A DNA stretch of 64,000 bases, from contig CAMFIB010000002.1 of assembly GCA_945952465.1 (NCBI GenBank), positions 62,001-126,000 of the forward strand, written 5' to 3'. The notes beneath the pieces were generated by a model that had not been told where the DNA came from, ran no database searches, and worked only from the letters and a program-made list of their open reading frames with translations. The position numbers were made by a program, and so were the translations under genes. Origin of the DNA: an uncultured Pseudomonadota bacterium (GTDB taxonomy: Bacteria > Pseudomonadota > Gammaproteobacteria > Burkholderiales > Burkholderiaceae_C). Of the stretch, positions 8,220-17,262 are shown one piece after another (position 1 is the stretch's first letter; every line of letters begins with the position of its first letter).

Positions 8220-8995
8220 AGGGCAGGGGCCACCGGGCCGCGCCGCGTGGTGGGCGCCGCCTCGCCGATCTGCAGCAGCAGGAATTTCTTCCAGCCCACG
8301 TGGCTGGCGTTGCGGCGGTACAGCGCAGGAAAGTGGTTCTTGATCAACTGGTTCACCTGGTCCCGGCCGGGCAGGCCCAGGTCCACCCACAGGTGGTGGT
8401 CTTCGCGCGCCGCGCAGGCAATGGCGGCGGCCACCGCGCGGGTGAGGGCCGAGTCTTCGCCGCGCGAGTCCCACAGCAGCGCAAGCATCTTCAGCGCGCG
8501 GGCGTCGGGCGCCGGCGCCTCGGCCGCGTCGGTGGAGGGGCCCAGCACGCTGGCGCCCAGCGCGGCCCGCAGCGCGAGGAATTCGTCCACCGTCAGGCCC
8601 AGCGTGGGGGACACGCCGTTGATCGGCGCCTGGTCGCCATAGCCGCGCACGTGGCGGATCACGCGGCGGGCCAGCGGGCCGAAGGCGTGCCCCGCGTCAC
8701 CGGGCAGCCCGGCAGCGGGTGCGGCAGCCACCCAGCCGAAGCGGGCGCCCTGGTCGGCCGGCACCGGTTCTGGCACGGGTGTGGGCGAAGCGTCGGCCGG
8801 GGCCTCCACGGCGGCTGCGCGGCGCGGCCGCCGCGGGCCGCTCTGCTGCGCCAGCACCGGCGCTTCGTCGCCCACCACCACCCAGACGCTCACCGGCGCC
8901 GCGCCGTCGCCCGCACGGCGCAACAGCCGCCGCAGCCGGGGGCTGGCGGTGACGGTGATCTGCAGACGGTTGGCGGCGGAAGGGCGAACGGGCAT
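8207..8995 (-). CDS. NifQ-like protein lacking the C-terminal cysteine cluster
   Basis: The 262-residue protein has a C-terminal part (about residues 195-250) with HLWVDLGLPGRDQVNQLI, KNHFPALYRRN and WKKFLLLQIGE. This is the pattern of NifQ, the molybdenum donor for FeMo-cofactor assembly, where HLW.DLGL, FP.L..RN and WKKFLY recur. NifQ proper ends in a Cys-rich Mo/Fe-S binding motif; this protein instead ends QIGEAAPTTRRGPVAPALQAS with no cysteine, so it cannot bind that cluster in the same way. The N-terminal about 140 residues are Ala/Pro-rich and unrecognised. No nif genes are near. The start was placed at the ATG at 8995. The role is unknown; it may serve another molybdoenzyme or have lost the metal function. 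Confidence 0.65.
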   Translation of the reverse strand: MPVRPSAANRLQITVTASPRLRRLLRRAGDGAAPVSVWVVVGDEAPVLAQQSGPRRPRRAAAVEAPADASPTPVPEPVPADQGARFGWVAAAPAAGLPGDAGHAFGPLARRVIRHVRGYGDQAPINGVSPTLGLTVDEFLALRAALGASVLGPSTDAAEAPAPDARALKMLALLWDSRGEDSALTRAVAAAIACAAREDHHLWVDLGLPGRDQVNQLIKNHFPALYRRNASHVGWKKFLLLQIGEAAPTTRRGPVAPALQAS

Positions 8996-9053
8996 GGGCA
9001 AAACGGGGGCGTTATGCACAAAAGTATAGGACGGGGCTCCGGCCGACCATGAG

Positions 9054-9077
9054 AAAAGCCGCCCGGAGGCGGCTTTT
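9054..9077 (-). terminator. Rho-independent terminator after the ABC binding-protein gene
   Basis: Hairpin AAAAGCCGCC-CGGA-GGCGGCTTTT lying 26 bp beyond the stop of the minus-strand binding-protein gene. The A/T ends on both arms would let it work in either direction. Confidence 0.8.
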
Positions 9078-9102
9078 GCCGGAAGCGCGGGGCGGGCGGC
9101 GT

Positions 9103-10266
9103 TCAGTGCACGTAGCCCGACACCACCTTCCATTTGCCGTCCTGGATCTGCGAGAGCCGCGACACCTCGCTGCCCAGGCGCTTCTGCGGGCCGAACTTGG
9201 CCTCGGCGCTGCCGAAGATGTCGGGCGGGATGACCATGGTGTCCATGGCCTTGATGAAGGTGTCGGTGGTGAGGTTGGGGCCGGCCTTGGCGGCGGCGCG
9301 GGCGAAGGCGTCGATGGCGTTGTAGCCGTAGACCGAGAAGGTGGTCGGGTCTTCGTTGAACTTGGTCTTGTACTTGTTGGCCCAGAAGCGGATGGGCTGG
9401 CTGGCTTCGTCGAGGTAGGGGTGCTGCACCGTCATGGTGGCGTACAGGCCGTCCATGGCCTTGCCGCCGAGCTTGTGGATCAGGTCTGTGTAGGCGGCGC
9501 TGGAGCCCAGGAAAACCGGGTTGAAGCCGGTCTTGCGGCTCTCGCCGATGGTGCCGATGGTCTCGCGGATGATGGTGCCCAGCGCCACCACCTCGCACCC
9601 GGCGGCTTTCATCTTGGCGACCTGCGAGGAGAAGTCGGTGGCGCCGCGCTTGAACGAGGTCTTTTCGGTCAGCTCCATGCCGCTGGCCTTCAGGCCGGCC
9701 TCGGCGCCGCGCAGCACCTCCAGGCCGAACTCGTCGTCCTGGTAGATCGCGCAGACCTTGGTGGCGCCCTTGTCCTTCACCAGCTTGGGCAGCGCCACGC
9801 GGATCTGGTCGTAGTAGGGCGCGGCGAACGAGTACTTGAGGCGGTGGAAGGGCTCGTACATTTCGCGCGCGGCGGTGATGGGGAAGAAGTTGATGACGTT
9901 CTTCTCGAACTGCACCGGCATGGCGGCCAGGTTCTGCGCGGTGCCGATGTGGCCGACCATCGCGAAGATCTTGTCCTGGTTGACCAGCTTCTGCGCGGCG
10001 AGCACGGCCTTCTTCGGGTCGTAGCCCGAGTCTTCGATGATGAGCCTGAGCTTGCGGCCGTTGATGCCGCCCTGTTCGTTGATCTCGTCCACCCGCAGCA
10101 TCATGCCCAGCCGGTCCTGCTTGCCGAAGCCGGCGAGCGGACCCGAGAGGTCCTGGATGGAGCCGAGCACGATTTCGTTCTTGCTCACGCCCTGCGACGT
10201 TTGTGCTATTGAAAATGTAGCTGCAGTGGCAAGCGTGGCAATGACCAGAAGGGCTTTTGTCTTCAT
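9103..10266 (-). CDS. ABC transporter substrate-binding protein, branched-chain amino acid (LivJ) type
   Basis: A periplasmic type I binding protein (Peripla_BP_6 family) of 387 residues. It has a signal peptide, MKTKALLVIATLATAATFSIA, followed by the mature start KNEIVLGSIQDLSGPLAGFG and the lobe-crossing DEINEQGGINGRKLRLI and VCAIYQDDEFG. It presumably feeds the LivHMGF permease at 12721-16293. Proteins of this family carry amino acids but also aromatic or other carboxylic acids, and the neighbouring acyl-CoA ligase suggests an organic acid. The ATG at 10266 follows GGAGA at good spacing. The signal-peptide codons coincide with an antisense copy of the family A repeat. Confidence 0.92.
   Translation of the reverse strand: MKTKALLVIATLATAATFSIAQTSQGVSKNEIVLGSIQDLSGPLAGFGKQDRLGMMLRVDEINEQGGINGRKLRLIIEDSGYDPKKAVLAAQKLVNQDKIFAMVGHIGTAQNLAAMPVQFEKNVINFFPITAAREMYEPFHRLKYSFAAPYYDQIRVALPKLVKDKGATKVCAIYQDDEFGLEVLRGAEAGLKASGMELTEKTSFKRGATDFSSQVAKMKAAGCEVVALGTIIRETIGTIGESRKTGFNPVFLGSSAAYTDLIHKLGGKAMDGLYATMTVQHPYLDEASQPIRFWANKYKTKFNEDPTTFSVYGYNAIDAFARAAAKAGPNLTTDTFIKAMDTMVIPPDIFGSAEAKFGPQKRLGSEVSRLSQIQDGKWKVVSGYVH
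10201..10262 (+). repeat. Family A interspersed repeat, copy 3 (antisense to a signal-peptide region)
   Basis: GTGCTATTGAAAATGTAGCT then AGTGGCAAGCGTGGCAATGA and GGGCTTTTG. Same order of blocks as the other family A copies, although this is among the more diverged ones. On the gene strand it encodes most of the binding-protein signal peptide. Confidence 0.5.
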
Positions 10267-10376
10267 GTGCAGTCTCCGTTCAAGGGGTGCGGAATTTATA
10301 GTCCGTCCGCCCGCGGGGCGGACCGGCACTTACCCTAGCGGGGCCGGCTGGCCGGCGCCGCGCGCGTCGCGCCGGC

Positions 10377-10401
10377 GACAAAAACCCGGCGGGCGCCGGG
10401 T
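10377..10401 (-). terminator. Rho-independent terminator after the acyl-CoA ligase gene
   Basis: Stem ACCCGGC-GGGC-GCCGGGT, followed on the minus strand by a T run (the AAAAA at 10380-10384). It lies 15 bp past the ligase stop and separates the ligase transcript from the binding-protein gene. Confidence 0.75.
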
Positions 10402-10415
10402 CTTTCGCAGGGCAT

Positions 10416-12278
10416 TCAGCCGCCTGCGTACATGGCGTCGATGCGGGCCGCGTACTTCTGCTGCACCAGCTTGCGCTTGAGCTTCATCGTGGGCGTCAGC
10501 TCTTCGTCTTCGGCGGTGAGCTGGGTGTCGAGCAGCCAGAACTTCTTCACCTGCTCGACCCGCGCGAACTTCCTGTTGACGCGGTCGAGCTCGTTCTGAA
10601 TGAGCGCCTGCACCTCGGCCGCATGCGTGAGGCTGGCGTAGTTGGAGAAGGGCACGTCGTGGTCCTGCGCGTATTTCTCGACGTTCTCGAGGTCGATCAT
10701 CACGATGACGGTGAGGTAGGGCCGCTTGTCGCCGATCACCACCGCGTCGGTGATGTAAGGCGAGAACTTCAGCTCGTTCTCGATCTCGCTCGGCGTCACG
10801 TTCTTGCCGCCGGCGGTGATGATGATGTCTTTCATCCGGTCGGTGATGCGGAAGAACTGGTCGCTGTCGACCAGGCCCACGTCGCCGGTGCGCAGCCAGC
10901 CGTCGTCGGTGAAAGTTTCGGCGGCTTTTTCGGGCTGGTTCAAGTAGCCCTTGAACACGTTGGGGCCCTTCACCTGGATCTCGCCGGTCTGCGGGTCGAT
11001 GCGCACGCCGTTGTACGGGCAGGCCAGGCCGATCATGCCGGGCTTGATGCGCTCCAGCGGCGTGTAGGTGGAGGCGCCGCAGGTCTCGGTCATGCCCCAC
11101 ACCTCCAGCATCGGCAGGCCCAGCGCCAGGTACCAGCGCACCAGGTCCGGCGAAATGGGCGCGGCGCCGGTCAGCAGAAAACGCGCGCGGTGGATGCCGA
11201 TGAGCTTGCGCACGTTGTTGAGCGCCAGCCAGCGCGCCAGCATGAACTGCGCCTTCAGCGCCACGCCCACCGGCTGGCCCGCCAGCACCTTGTCGGCGAT
11301 CTTCGCGCCCACGCCGATGCCCCAGGCGTAGGCGGCCTGCTGCAACGTGCTGGCCTCTTTCAGCCCGATCATCACGCCGGAATAGAACTTCTCCCAGACG
11401 CGCGGCACCGCCAGGAACAGCGTGGGCGCAATCTCGCGCACGTTCTCGGGCACCGTCTCCGGGTTCTCGACGAAGTTGAGCTTGGCGCCTGTGTAGATCG
11501 CGTGGTATTCGCCGCCCAGCCGCTCGGCAATGTGGCACAGCGGCAGGAAGCAGATGCGCTCGTCGCGCTCGTCCTGCAGCGCCACCTGGTTGTAACCGCG
11601 CGTGGTGTAGACGATGCCGGCGTGCGTGTGCATCGCGCCCTTGGGCTTGCCGGTGGTGCCGGAGGTGTAGACCAGCATGGCGAGGTCGTCGGGCTTCACG
11701 TCGGCCACATGGTCTTGCAGCGCGGTGGGGTGTTGCGCGAGGTGTTCGCGGCCCAGCTGGCGCAGCGCGGCCAGGCCGATGACCATGGGGTCGTCGAGCC
11801 CGCGCAGGCCTTCCATGTCGAACACCACGATCTTGCGCAGCAGCGGCAGCTCGCCGCGCACCTCGAGCGCCTTGTCGAGCTGCTCGTCGTCTTCCACGAA
11901 CAGCACGGTGGTGGCGGAGTCGGCGCACAGGTAGTGCACCTGGCTGGCGGCGTCGGTCGGGTAGATGCCGCTGGAAACGCCACCGCAGCTCAGCACCGCG
12001 AGGTCGGCCAGCACCCATTCGATGACGGTGTTCGAGAGGATGGACGCACACTGCCCGGCGTCGAAGCCGATGGCCAGCAGCCCGTGGCCAATCTCGCGCA
12101 CCGCCACGCCGGTGTCTTCCCAGGTCCACGCGCGCCAGATGCCGAGCTTCTTCTGGCGCATGAACACGCCCTGGCCACGCTTGGCCACCGCGTTCCAGAA
12201 CACGGCCGGCACGGTCTCGCCGGGCATCACGATCTCGGTCGTGGCCTGCAGCCGGTTTTGATCCCAGAGATTGCTCAT
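10416..12278 (-). CDS. AMP-forming acyl-CoA synthetase (long-chain fatty acid--CoA ligase type)
   Basis: Activates a carboxylic acid to acyl-CoA through an acyl-adenylate. The 620 residues include the P-loop-like motif LVYTSGTTGKPKGAMHTH (about residue 200), YYxxGMTE-like LEVWGMTETCG, the hinge motif GWLRTGDVGLVDSDQFFRITDR and the C-terminal lysine region KNVTPSEIENELK. The long ATP-binding domain with large inserts is like FadD15-type ligases. The ATG at 12278 (MSNLWDQNRLQ) was chosen because a longer frame runs into the repeat-like intergenic region. It lies between livF and the binding-protein gene, so it probably activates the substrate brought in by this ABC importer. Confidence 0.92.
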   Translation of the reverse strand: MSNLWDQNRLQATTEIVMPGETVPAVFWNAVAKRGQGVFMRQKKLGIWRAWTWEDTGVAVREIGHGLLAIGFDAGQCASILSNTVIEWVLADLAVLSCGGVSSGIYPTDAASQVHYLCADSATTVLFVEDDEQLDKALEVRGELPLLRKIVVFDMEGLRGLDDPMVIGLAALRQLGREHLAQHPTALQDHVADVKPDDLAMLVYTSGTTGKPKGAMHTHAGIVYTTRGYNQVALQDERDERICFLPLCHIAERLGGEYHAIYTGAKLNFVENPETVPENVREIAPTLFLAVPRVWEKFYSGVMIGLKEASTLQQAAYAWGIGVGAKIADKVLAGQPVGVALKAQFMLARWLALNNVRKLIGIHRARFLLTGAAPISPDLVRWYLALGLPMLEVWGMTETCGASTYTPLERIKPGMIGLACPYNGVRIDPQTGEIQVKGPNVFKGYLNQPEKAAETFTDDGWLRTGDVGLVDSDQFFRITDRMKDIIITAGGKNVTPSEIENELKFSPYITDAVVIGDKRPYLTVIVMIDLENVEKYAQDHDVPFSNYASLTHAAEVQALIQNELDRVNRKFARVEQVKKFWLLDTQLTAEDEELTPTMKLKRKLVQQKYAARIDAMYAGG

Positions 12279-12720
12279 GATTCGTGGCCTGTTGGCGCGC
12301 TGCGGGCGGTGTGCGCAACGCCACGCCCGCAGTCGCTGGCCGCTGCGCGGCTGCCCTGCGCTGCTCGCGCCAGGCGGGTTCTCGCGGAACTCGCTGCGCT
12401 CAGACACCGCGAGCCCTGGTCCGCCTGACGCTGTGCTGCTCGGCAGCGACAGAACGGGCGCGGCGCCGCACACACCGCCCACAGCGAGTGGCGTAAGGGT
12501 TGAACGACCCCGAGGCCGGTGCGCGGGGCGGGTCGGGCGATTCGTTCGCGCTCGGCTGAGGAGCGCAGCGTCATGCGGGAAAAAGAGCGCGCATGCTTGA
12601 GCGCAGCGAGTTTGCGCGCTCGCCGCATGGCGCGAGCACCGCAAGGCAGTCCGAAGGGCCCGAGCGTGGAATCGCCCGACCTGTCCTGCGTACCGGGCGC
12701 TCTCAACGAAGAGAAAGGGT
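12279..12720. other. Structured intergenic region between livF and the ligase gene
   Basis: No convincing gene in 442 bp. It is dense in inverted repeats. TGCGGGCG (12301) pairs with CGCCCGCA (12324). CTCGCGG (12381) pairs with CCGCGAG (12407). GAGCGCGCA (12585) pairs with TGCGCGCTC (12613). The 14-mer AACTCGCTGCGCTC (12388-12401) recurs as its exact reverse complement at 12599-12612. It may be a repeat element, a processing or attenuation region, or house the ligase promoter; none of these is proven. Confidence 0.6.
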
Positions 12721-13518
12721 TCAGCGCCATGTCTTCTTCTTCTTCCACCGCCGCTCCCCGCGCACGCCGGTTTCCTTCATGCCGAGGTAGAACTCCTTGA
12801 TGTCGTCCTTCTCGCGCAGGCGGTCGCAGCGGTCTTCCATGACGATGCGGCCGTTCTCTAGCACGTAGCCGTAGTCGGCGGCGTTGAGCGCCATGTTGGC
12901 GTTCTGCTCGACCAGCAGGATGGTGGTGCCGCGTTCGCGGTTGATGCGCACGACGATCTCGAAGATCTCTTTCGTGAGCTTCGGCGAGAGTCCCAGGCTG
13001 GGTTCGTCGAGCAGGATCAGCGCGGGTGCGGCCATGATGGCGCGGCTGATCGCCAGCATCTGCTGCTGGCCGCCGGAGAGCAGGCCGGCGTGTTGCGCGG
13101 CGCGCTCCTTCAGGATGGGGAAGTAGTGGAACACGGCCTCCATGTCGCGGGCCACGCCGTCGCGGTCCTTGCGGGTGTAGGCGCCCATCAGCAGGTTGTC
13201 GCGCACGCTGAGCAGCGCGAACACCTCGCGGCCCTCGGGCACGTGCGAGAGACCGCGCTGCACGATGGCGGCGGGGTCGCGCGCGGTGATGTCCTCGCCC
13301 TGGAACTCGATGGCGCCCTTTCGCGGGTCGATGATGCCGGAGATGGTTTTCAGGATCGTCGTCTTGCCCGCGCCGTTGGAGCCGAGCACGGTGGCGATCT
13401 CGCCCTTGCGCACCTGCAGGCTCACGCCGCGTATCGCCTTGATGGGGCCGTAGGCGCTCTCGACGTTGAGCAGCCGCAGCACCGGCGCCTGGGGCGTGGG
13501 GTGGGCCGTCATCGTCAT
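12721..13518 (-). CDS. livF: Branched-chain amino acid-type ABC transporter ATP-binding protein LivF
   Basis: One of the two ATPases that drive the LivHM permease. It has 265 residues with Walker A GSNGAGKT at 46-53, a Q-loop region, the signature LLSGGQQQMLAISRAI, and Walker B ALILLDEPSLGL, then the switch histidine region. The C-terminus ends in a basic tail, RRWKKKKTWR. The ATG at 13518 overlaps the livG stop (ATGA). Order on the minus strand is livH, livM, livG, livF, all within a few bases of one another, so this is one operon. Confidence 0.93.
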   Translation of the reverse strand: MTMTAHPTPQAPVLRLLNVESAYGPIKAIRGVSLQVRKGEIATVLGSNGAGKTTILKTISGIIDPRKGAIEFQGEDITARDPAAIVQRGLSHVPEGREVFALLSVRDNLLMGAYTRKDRDGVARDMEAVFHYFPILKERAAQHAGLLSGGQQQMLAISRAIMAAPALILLDEPSLGLSPKLTKEIFEIVVRINRERGTTILLVEQNANMALNAADYGYVLENGRIVMEDRCDRLREKDDIKEFYLGMKETGVRGERRWKKKKTWR

Positions 13519-14330
13519 GCCGGAGCCCTCCGCAGGCTGGACACGTCGTCGACCGTTCCCAGGTAGGCCTCGACCACGCCGGGGTGGGTCTGCACCTCGC
13601 GCGGCGTGCCCATGGCCAGCACCTCGCCCTGGTTCATCGCCAGCACCCGGTCGGACACCTTGGACACCAGGCTCATGTCGTGCTCCACCATCAGCACCGT
13701 GATGCCCAGCTCGTGCCGGATGTCCTGGATCCAGAAGGCCATGTCGTCGGTCTCTTCCACGTTGAGGCCGGACGAGGGCTCGTCGAGCAGCAGGATGCGC
13801 GGCTCGGTGCACAGCGCGCGCGCCAGCTCCACCACCTTGCGCACGCCGTAGGGCAGGCCGGCCACCAGTGAGTCGCGGTGGTGCTGCAGATCGAGGAAGT
13901 CGATCACCTCCTCGGCCTTCTCGCGCGCCTTCAGCTCGGCCTCGCGCACCCGCGGTGTAAAGAACAGCTCGCGCCACAGCCCGTTGTGGTGGTGCGTGTG
14001 GCGGCCGATGAGCAGGTTGTGCAGCACGCTGGCGTGCTCGAACAGCTCGATGTTCTGGAAGGTGCGCGCAATGCCCAGCCGCGCAATCGTGTGCGGCGAC
14101 TGGTCGCTGAGGCGCATGGAGGTGCCGCCGGGCAGCGTGTAGTCGATGTGGCCGCTGGTGGGCGTGTAGATGCGGCTGATCAGGTTGAACACCGTGGTCT
14201 TGCCGGCGCCGTTGGGGCCGATCAGCGTGAACACCTCGCCGGCCTTCACGTCGAAGCTGACCTTGTTGACCGCCAGCACGCCGCCGAAGCGCACGCTGAG
14301 GTCTTTGGCGGAAAGGAGGGTATCCGTCAT
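13515..14330 (-). CDS. livG: Branched-chain amino acid-type ABC transporter ATP-binding protein LivG
   Basis: The second ATPase of the importer, 271 residues. Walker A GPNGAGKT is at 38-45, the family insert [22 protein letters not shown] follows, and Walker B is [13 protein letters not shown]. The stretch before Walker B reads [14 protein letters not shown] in place of a clear LSGGQ; this loosened signature is common in LivG proteins. The start overlaps the livM stop by four bases. It acts at the cytoplasmic face of LivHM with LivF. Confidence 0.93.
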   Translation of the reverse strand: MTDTLLSAKDLSVRFGGVLAVNKVSFDVKAGEVFTLIGPNGAGKTTVFNLISRIYTPTSGHIDYTLPGGTSMRLSDQSPHTIARLGIARTFQNIELFEHASVLHNLLIGRHTHHHNGLWRELFFTPRVREAELKAREKAEEVIDFLDLQHHRDSLVAGLPYGVRKVVELARALCTEPRILLLDEPSSGLNVEETDDMAFWIQDIRHELGITVLMVEHDMSLVSKVSDRVLAMNQGEVLAMGTPREVQTHPGVVEAYLGTVDDVSSLRRAPA

Positions 14331-15403
14331 TTCAGGCGATCGCTCTTCTGGAAGGACTTCTGCCGTTTGAACAGGCCCTTGCGGTAGAACGGGAAGGTCT
14401 GCAGGTAGGTGCGCACCTTGAGCCAGCGGCCGTACAGGCCCGTTGGCTCGAACAGCACGAAGGCGATGAGCACCGTGCCGTACACCACGGCCTGCAGGCC
14501 GGGCGCCTGGCCGATGGCGTCGGGCAGGTGGTCCTTGGCCAGCGCAATGGCCTGCGGCATCGTGATGAGGAACATCGCGCCCAGGAAGGCGCCGTGCACC
14601 GAGCCCAGCCCGCCGATCACCACCATCAGCAGCAGCTCGATCGACTGCGGAAAGCTGAACTGGTCGGGGCTGATGAACTGCAGCTTGTGTGCGTACAGCG
14701 CGCCGCCAATGCCGGCCAGCCCGGCCGACAGCGCGAACGACAGCGTTTTGTAGCGCGCCAGGTGGATGCCCATGCTCTGTGCCGAAATCTCGGAATCACG
14801 AATCGCGACGAAGGCGCGGCCGGTGGGCGCGCGCAGCAGGTTGAGCATGGCCAACGTGCAGACGGCAGTGATGAGCAGGCACAGGTAGTAGAAGCCTTCG
14901 CCGGAATCGATCTTCCAGCCGAACAGGTCGGGCGCGGCGATGTGGGTGCCGGCATTGCCGCCCGTCACCGATTCCCAGCGCGCCAGAACTTCCTCGACGA
15001 TGTAGCCGAAGGCCAGCGTGGCCATGCCCAGGTAGATGCCTTTCAGGCGCAGCGCCGGCAGGCCCACCACCACGCCCACCAGGGCCGACAGCGCCGCCGC
15101 CGCCGCCAGCGCCACCGGAAAGGGCACGCCGTGGTGCGTCAGCACCGCCTGCGTGTACGCCCCCACGCCGAGGAAGGCGGCGTGGCCCAGCGAGAACAGG
15201 CCGGTGAAGCCCGACAGCAGCATCAACCCCAGGCCGACCACCGCGTAGATCAGCACGAAGGTGAGCTGCGCCAGCCAATACTCTGGTACCACCGTGGGCG
15301 CGGCCAGCAGCCCCACCACCAGCAGGCCGTACCAGAACACGTGGCCGCCGTGCTTGGCGAGCCGGATGTCCTGGTTGTAGTTGGTCTTGAAGATGAAACG
15401 CAT
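14327..15403 (-). CDS. livM: Branched-chain amino acid-type ABC transporter permease LivM
   Basis: Inner-membrane permease of 358 residues with about eight to nine hydrophobic segments. The family blocks [45 protein letters not shown] and [16 protein letters not shown] are present. The ATG at 15403 ([10 protein letters not shown]) gives the normal length. It follows livH by 14 bp. It forms the channel with LivH. Confidence 0.93.
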   Translation of the reverse strand: MRFIFKTNYNQDIRLAKHGGHVFWYGLLVVGLLAAPTVVPEYWLAQLTFVLIYAVVGLGLMLLSGFTGLFSLGHAAFLGVGAYTQAVLTHHGVPFPVALAAAAALSALVGVVVGLPALRLKGIYLGMATLAFGYIVEEVLARWESVTGGNAGTHIAAPDLFGWKIDSGEGFYYLCLLITAVCTLAMLNLLRAPTGRAFVAIRDSEISAQSMGIHLARYKTLSFALSAGLAGIGGALYAHKLQFISPDQFSFPQSIELLLMVVIGGLGSVHGAFLGAMFLITMPQAIALAKDHLPDAIGQAPGLQAVVYGTVLIAFVLFEPTGLYGRWLKVRTYLQTFPFYRKGLFKRQKSFQKSDRLK

Positions 15404-15417
15404 GGTCGGTCCGGCCC

Positions 15418-16293
15418 TCACACCTTCTTGCGCAGCTTTTCGCCGAACAGCCCGTTCGGCTTCACCATCAGCATGACCAGCACCACGATGTAGGCGGCCG
15501 TGTCCTTGAAGCCGTCGGGCAGGTAGAAGCCCGACAGCGACTCCACCACGCCGATGATGAGCCCACCCACGATGGCGCCGGGCAGGCTGGTGAAGCCGCC
15601 CACCACCGCCGCCGGAAACGCCTTCAGGCCGATGAAGCCCATGTTGGCGTGCACGAAGGTGATGGGCGCCAGCAGCAGCCCCGCCACCGCCGCCACGCCG
15701 GCCGCCAGCCCCCACACCAGGCCGTTGAGCCGCTGCACCGGAATGCCCATGTAGTAGGCCGCCAACTGGTTCTGCGACGAGGCCTGCATCGCCACGCCCA
15801 GCTTGCTGTAGCGGAACAGCACGAACAGCCCGCCGCACAGCAGCGCGGTGGCGGCGATCACCACCACCTGCTCCAGGTTCAGCACCAGCGTGCCCCAGTT
15901 GTAGATGACGTCCTTGTACGGCACCGGCAGCGTGTGGGTCTCGGTGCCGATGCCGGGAATCATGGTGACCAGGCCACGCATCACGTAGCCGATGCCGATG
16001 GTCAGCATCACGATGGAGAACGCCGGCTGCCCGAGGATGGGCCGGATCACGACGCGTTCCAGCGCGATGCCGAAGAGCGCCATCGCGGCGATGCTGGCGA
16101 TGACCGCGATCCAGAACGGAAAACCCAGCGAGTTCATCAGCGCCAGCCCGCAGAACGCGCCCAGCATCATCAGCTCGCCCTGGGCGAAGCTCACCGTTTC
16201 GGTGGCCTTGTAGATCAGCACGAAACCCAGCGCGATCAGGCCGTAGATGCAGCCCTGCGCGATGCCGCTGATCACCAATTGCGCGAACTGCAC
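15418..16293 (-). CDS. livH: Branched-chain amino acid-type ABC transporter permease LivH
   Basis: First gene of the liv operon, 291 residues, about eight transmembrane helices. Family marks include SGIAQGCIYGLIALGFVLIYKA, FAQGELMMLGAF and GGFTSLPGAIVGGLIIGVVE. It is divergent from the crotonase gene at 16462, with 168 bp between them that must hold both promoters. No clear -35/-10 pair stood out there. Confidence 0.93.
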   Translation of the reverse strand: MQFAQLVISGIAQGCIYGLIALGFVLIYKATETVSFAQGELMMLGAFCGLALMNSLGFPFWIAVIASIAAMALFGIALERVVIRPILGQPAFSIVMLTIGIGYVMRGLVTMIPGIGTETHTLPVPYKDVIYNWGTLVLNLEQVVVIAATALLCGGLFVLFRYSKLGVAMQASSQNQLAAYYMGIPVQRLNGLVWGLAAGVAAVAGLLLAPITFVHANMGFIGLKAFPAAVVGGFTSLPGAIVGGLIIGVVESLSGFYLPDGFKDTAAYIVVLVMLMVKPNGLFGEKLRKKV

Positions 16294-16461
16294 CCCGCTT
16301 ACCTCCGCTGTCGTGCCACGCCGGCGGCACGGTCAACGGGTTATACCGACGCCGCCTGCGCTTGGCCTCAGGGACTACCCCATGCGCGTCGCGTGTGTGC
16401 CAGCCGCGGCCGGGCCGCCCCCCTATCCTCGAAGCACCTCACCCCGTTTCAGGAGACCCCC

Positions 16462-17262
16462 ATGCCTGTCACCGTCGAGCGCCACGACCACGTCACGCTC
16501 GTCACACTGGACCGTCCCGACGTGCGCAACGCCGTCGACGGCGACACCGCCCGCGCGCTGTTCGAGGCCTTTGCCGCGTTCGACGACGACCCCGCGCAGC
16601 GTGTGGCTGTTTTCCATGGCGCCAACGGCCACTTCTGCGCCGGCTGGGACTTGCAGCACGGCGCCCGCCTCGCCGCGCAGAACCCCGACGCTCCCCACGG
16701 TGCGCTGGCCAACCTCAATTTCTCGGGAGACGACGGGCGCGCGCTTGGCCCCATGGGCCCGTCGCGCCTGCTGCTGGGCAAGCCGGTGATCGCCGCCGTT
16801 GCCGGCGCGGCGGTGGCCGGCGGCATGGAGCTGGCGCTGTGGTGCGACCTGCGAGTGATGGAGGAAGACGCCTACTTCGGCGTGTACTGCCGCCGCTTCG
16901 GCGTGCCGCTGATCGACGGCGGTACCGTGCGGCTGCCGCGCCTCGTCGGCATGGGCCACGCGATGGACCTGATACTCACCGGCCGCAAGGTCGAGGCGGC
17001 CGAGGCGCTGGCCATGGGGCTGGCCAACCGCGTCGTGCCGCGGGGCGGCGCGAAAGAGGCCGCGCTGGAACTGGCCGCCCAGCTCGCGCGCTTTCCGCAG
17101 CCCACCCTGCGGGCCGACCGCATGAGCGCCTACCGGCAGTGGGACCTGCCGCTTCCGCAGGCGCTTCACCAGGAATGGGAGGCCGGAAAAGCCTGCCTGC
17201 CCGACGCGTTCGCCGGCGCCGCCCGCTTCAGTGCCGGCGAGGGGCGGCGCGGCAAATTTTGA
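16462..17262 (+). CDS. Crotonase/enoyl-CoA hydratase family protein with altered catalytic residues
   Basis: A 266-residue crotonase-fold protein. The CoA-binding and oxyanion-hole region is present (HFCAGWDL, and AAVAGAAVAGGMELALWCDLRV). Aligning FGVYCRRFGVPLIDGGTVRLPRLVG by eye on mitochondrial enoyl-CoA hydratase, the position of Glu144 is occupied by Cys and that of Glu164 by Asp (AMDLILTG). A standard hydratase mechanism is therefore doubtful; isomerase, hydrolase or another crotonase reaction is possible. The ATG at 16462 follows AGGAGA. It is divergent from livH and likely belongs to the same catabolic block. Confidence 0.88.
   Translation: MPVTVERHDHVTLVTLDRPDVRNAVDGDTARALFEAFAAFDDDPAQRVAVFHGANGHFCAGWDLQHGARLAAQNPDAPHGALANLNFSGDDGRALGPMGPSRLLLGKPVIAAVAGAAVAGGMELALWCDLRVMEEDAYFGVYCRRFGVPLIDGGTVRLPRLVGMGHAMDLILTGRKVEAAEALAMGLANRVVPRGGAKEAALELAAQLARFPQPTLRADRMSAYRQWDLPLPQALHQEWEAGKACLPDAFAGAARFSAGEGRRGKF

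Noticed and set aside
8207-8995. A nitrogen-fixation region
   Set aside because: Only a cysteine-less NifQ-like gene is present; no nifHDK or other nif gene lies in the window.
8207-9598. Extending the NifQ-like gene upstream to 9598
   Set aside because: The extension would overlap the ABC binding-protein gene and the terminator at 9054-9077; its sequence is a shifted reading of that gene.
12279-12720. Small coding genes in the livF-ligase gap
   Set aside because: Frames on both strands are Arg/Ala/Ser-rich, lack ribosome sites and coincide with inverted repeats.
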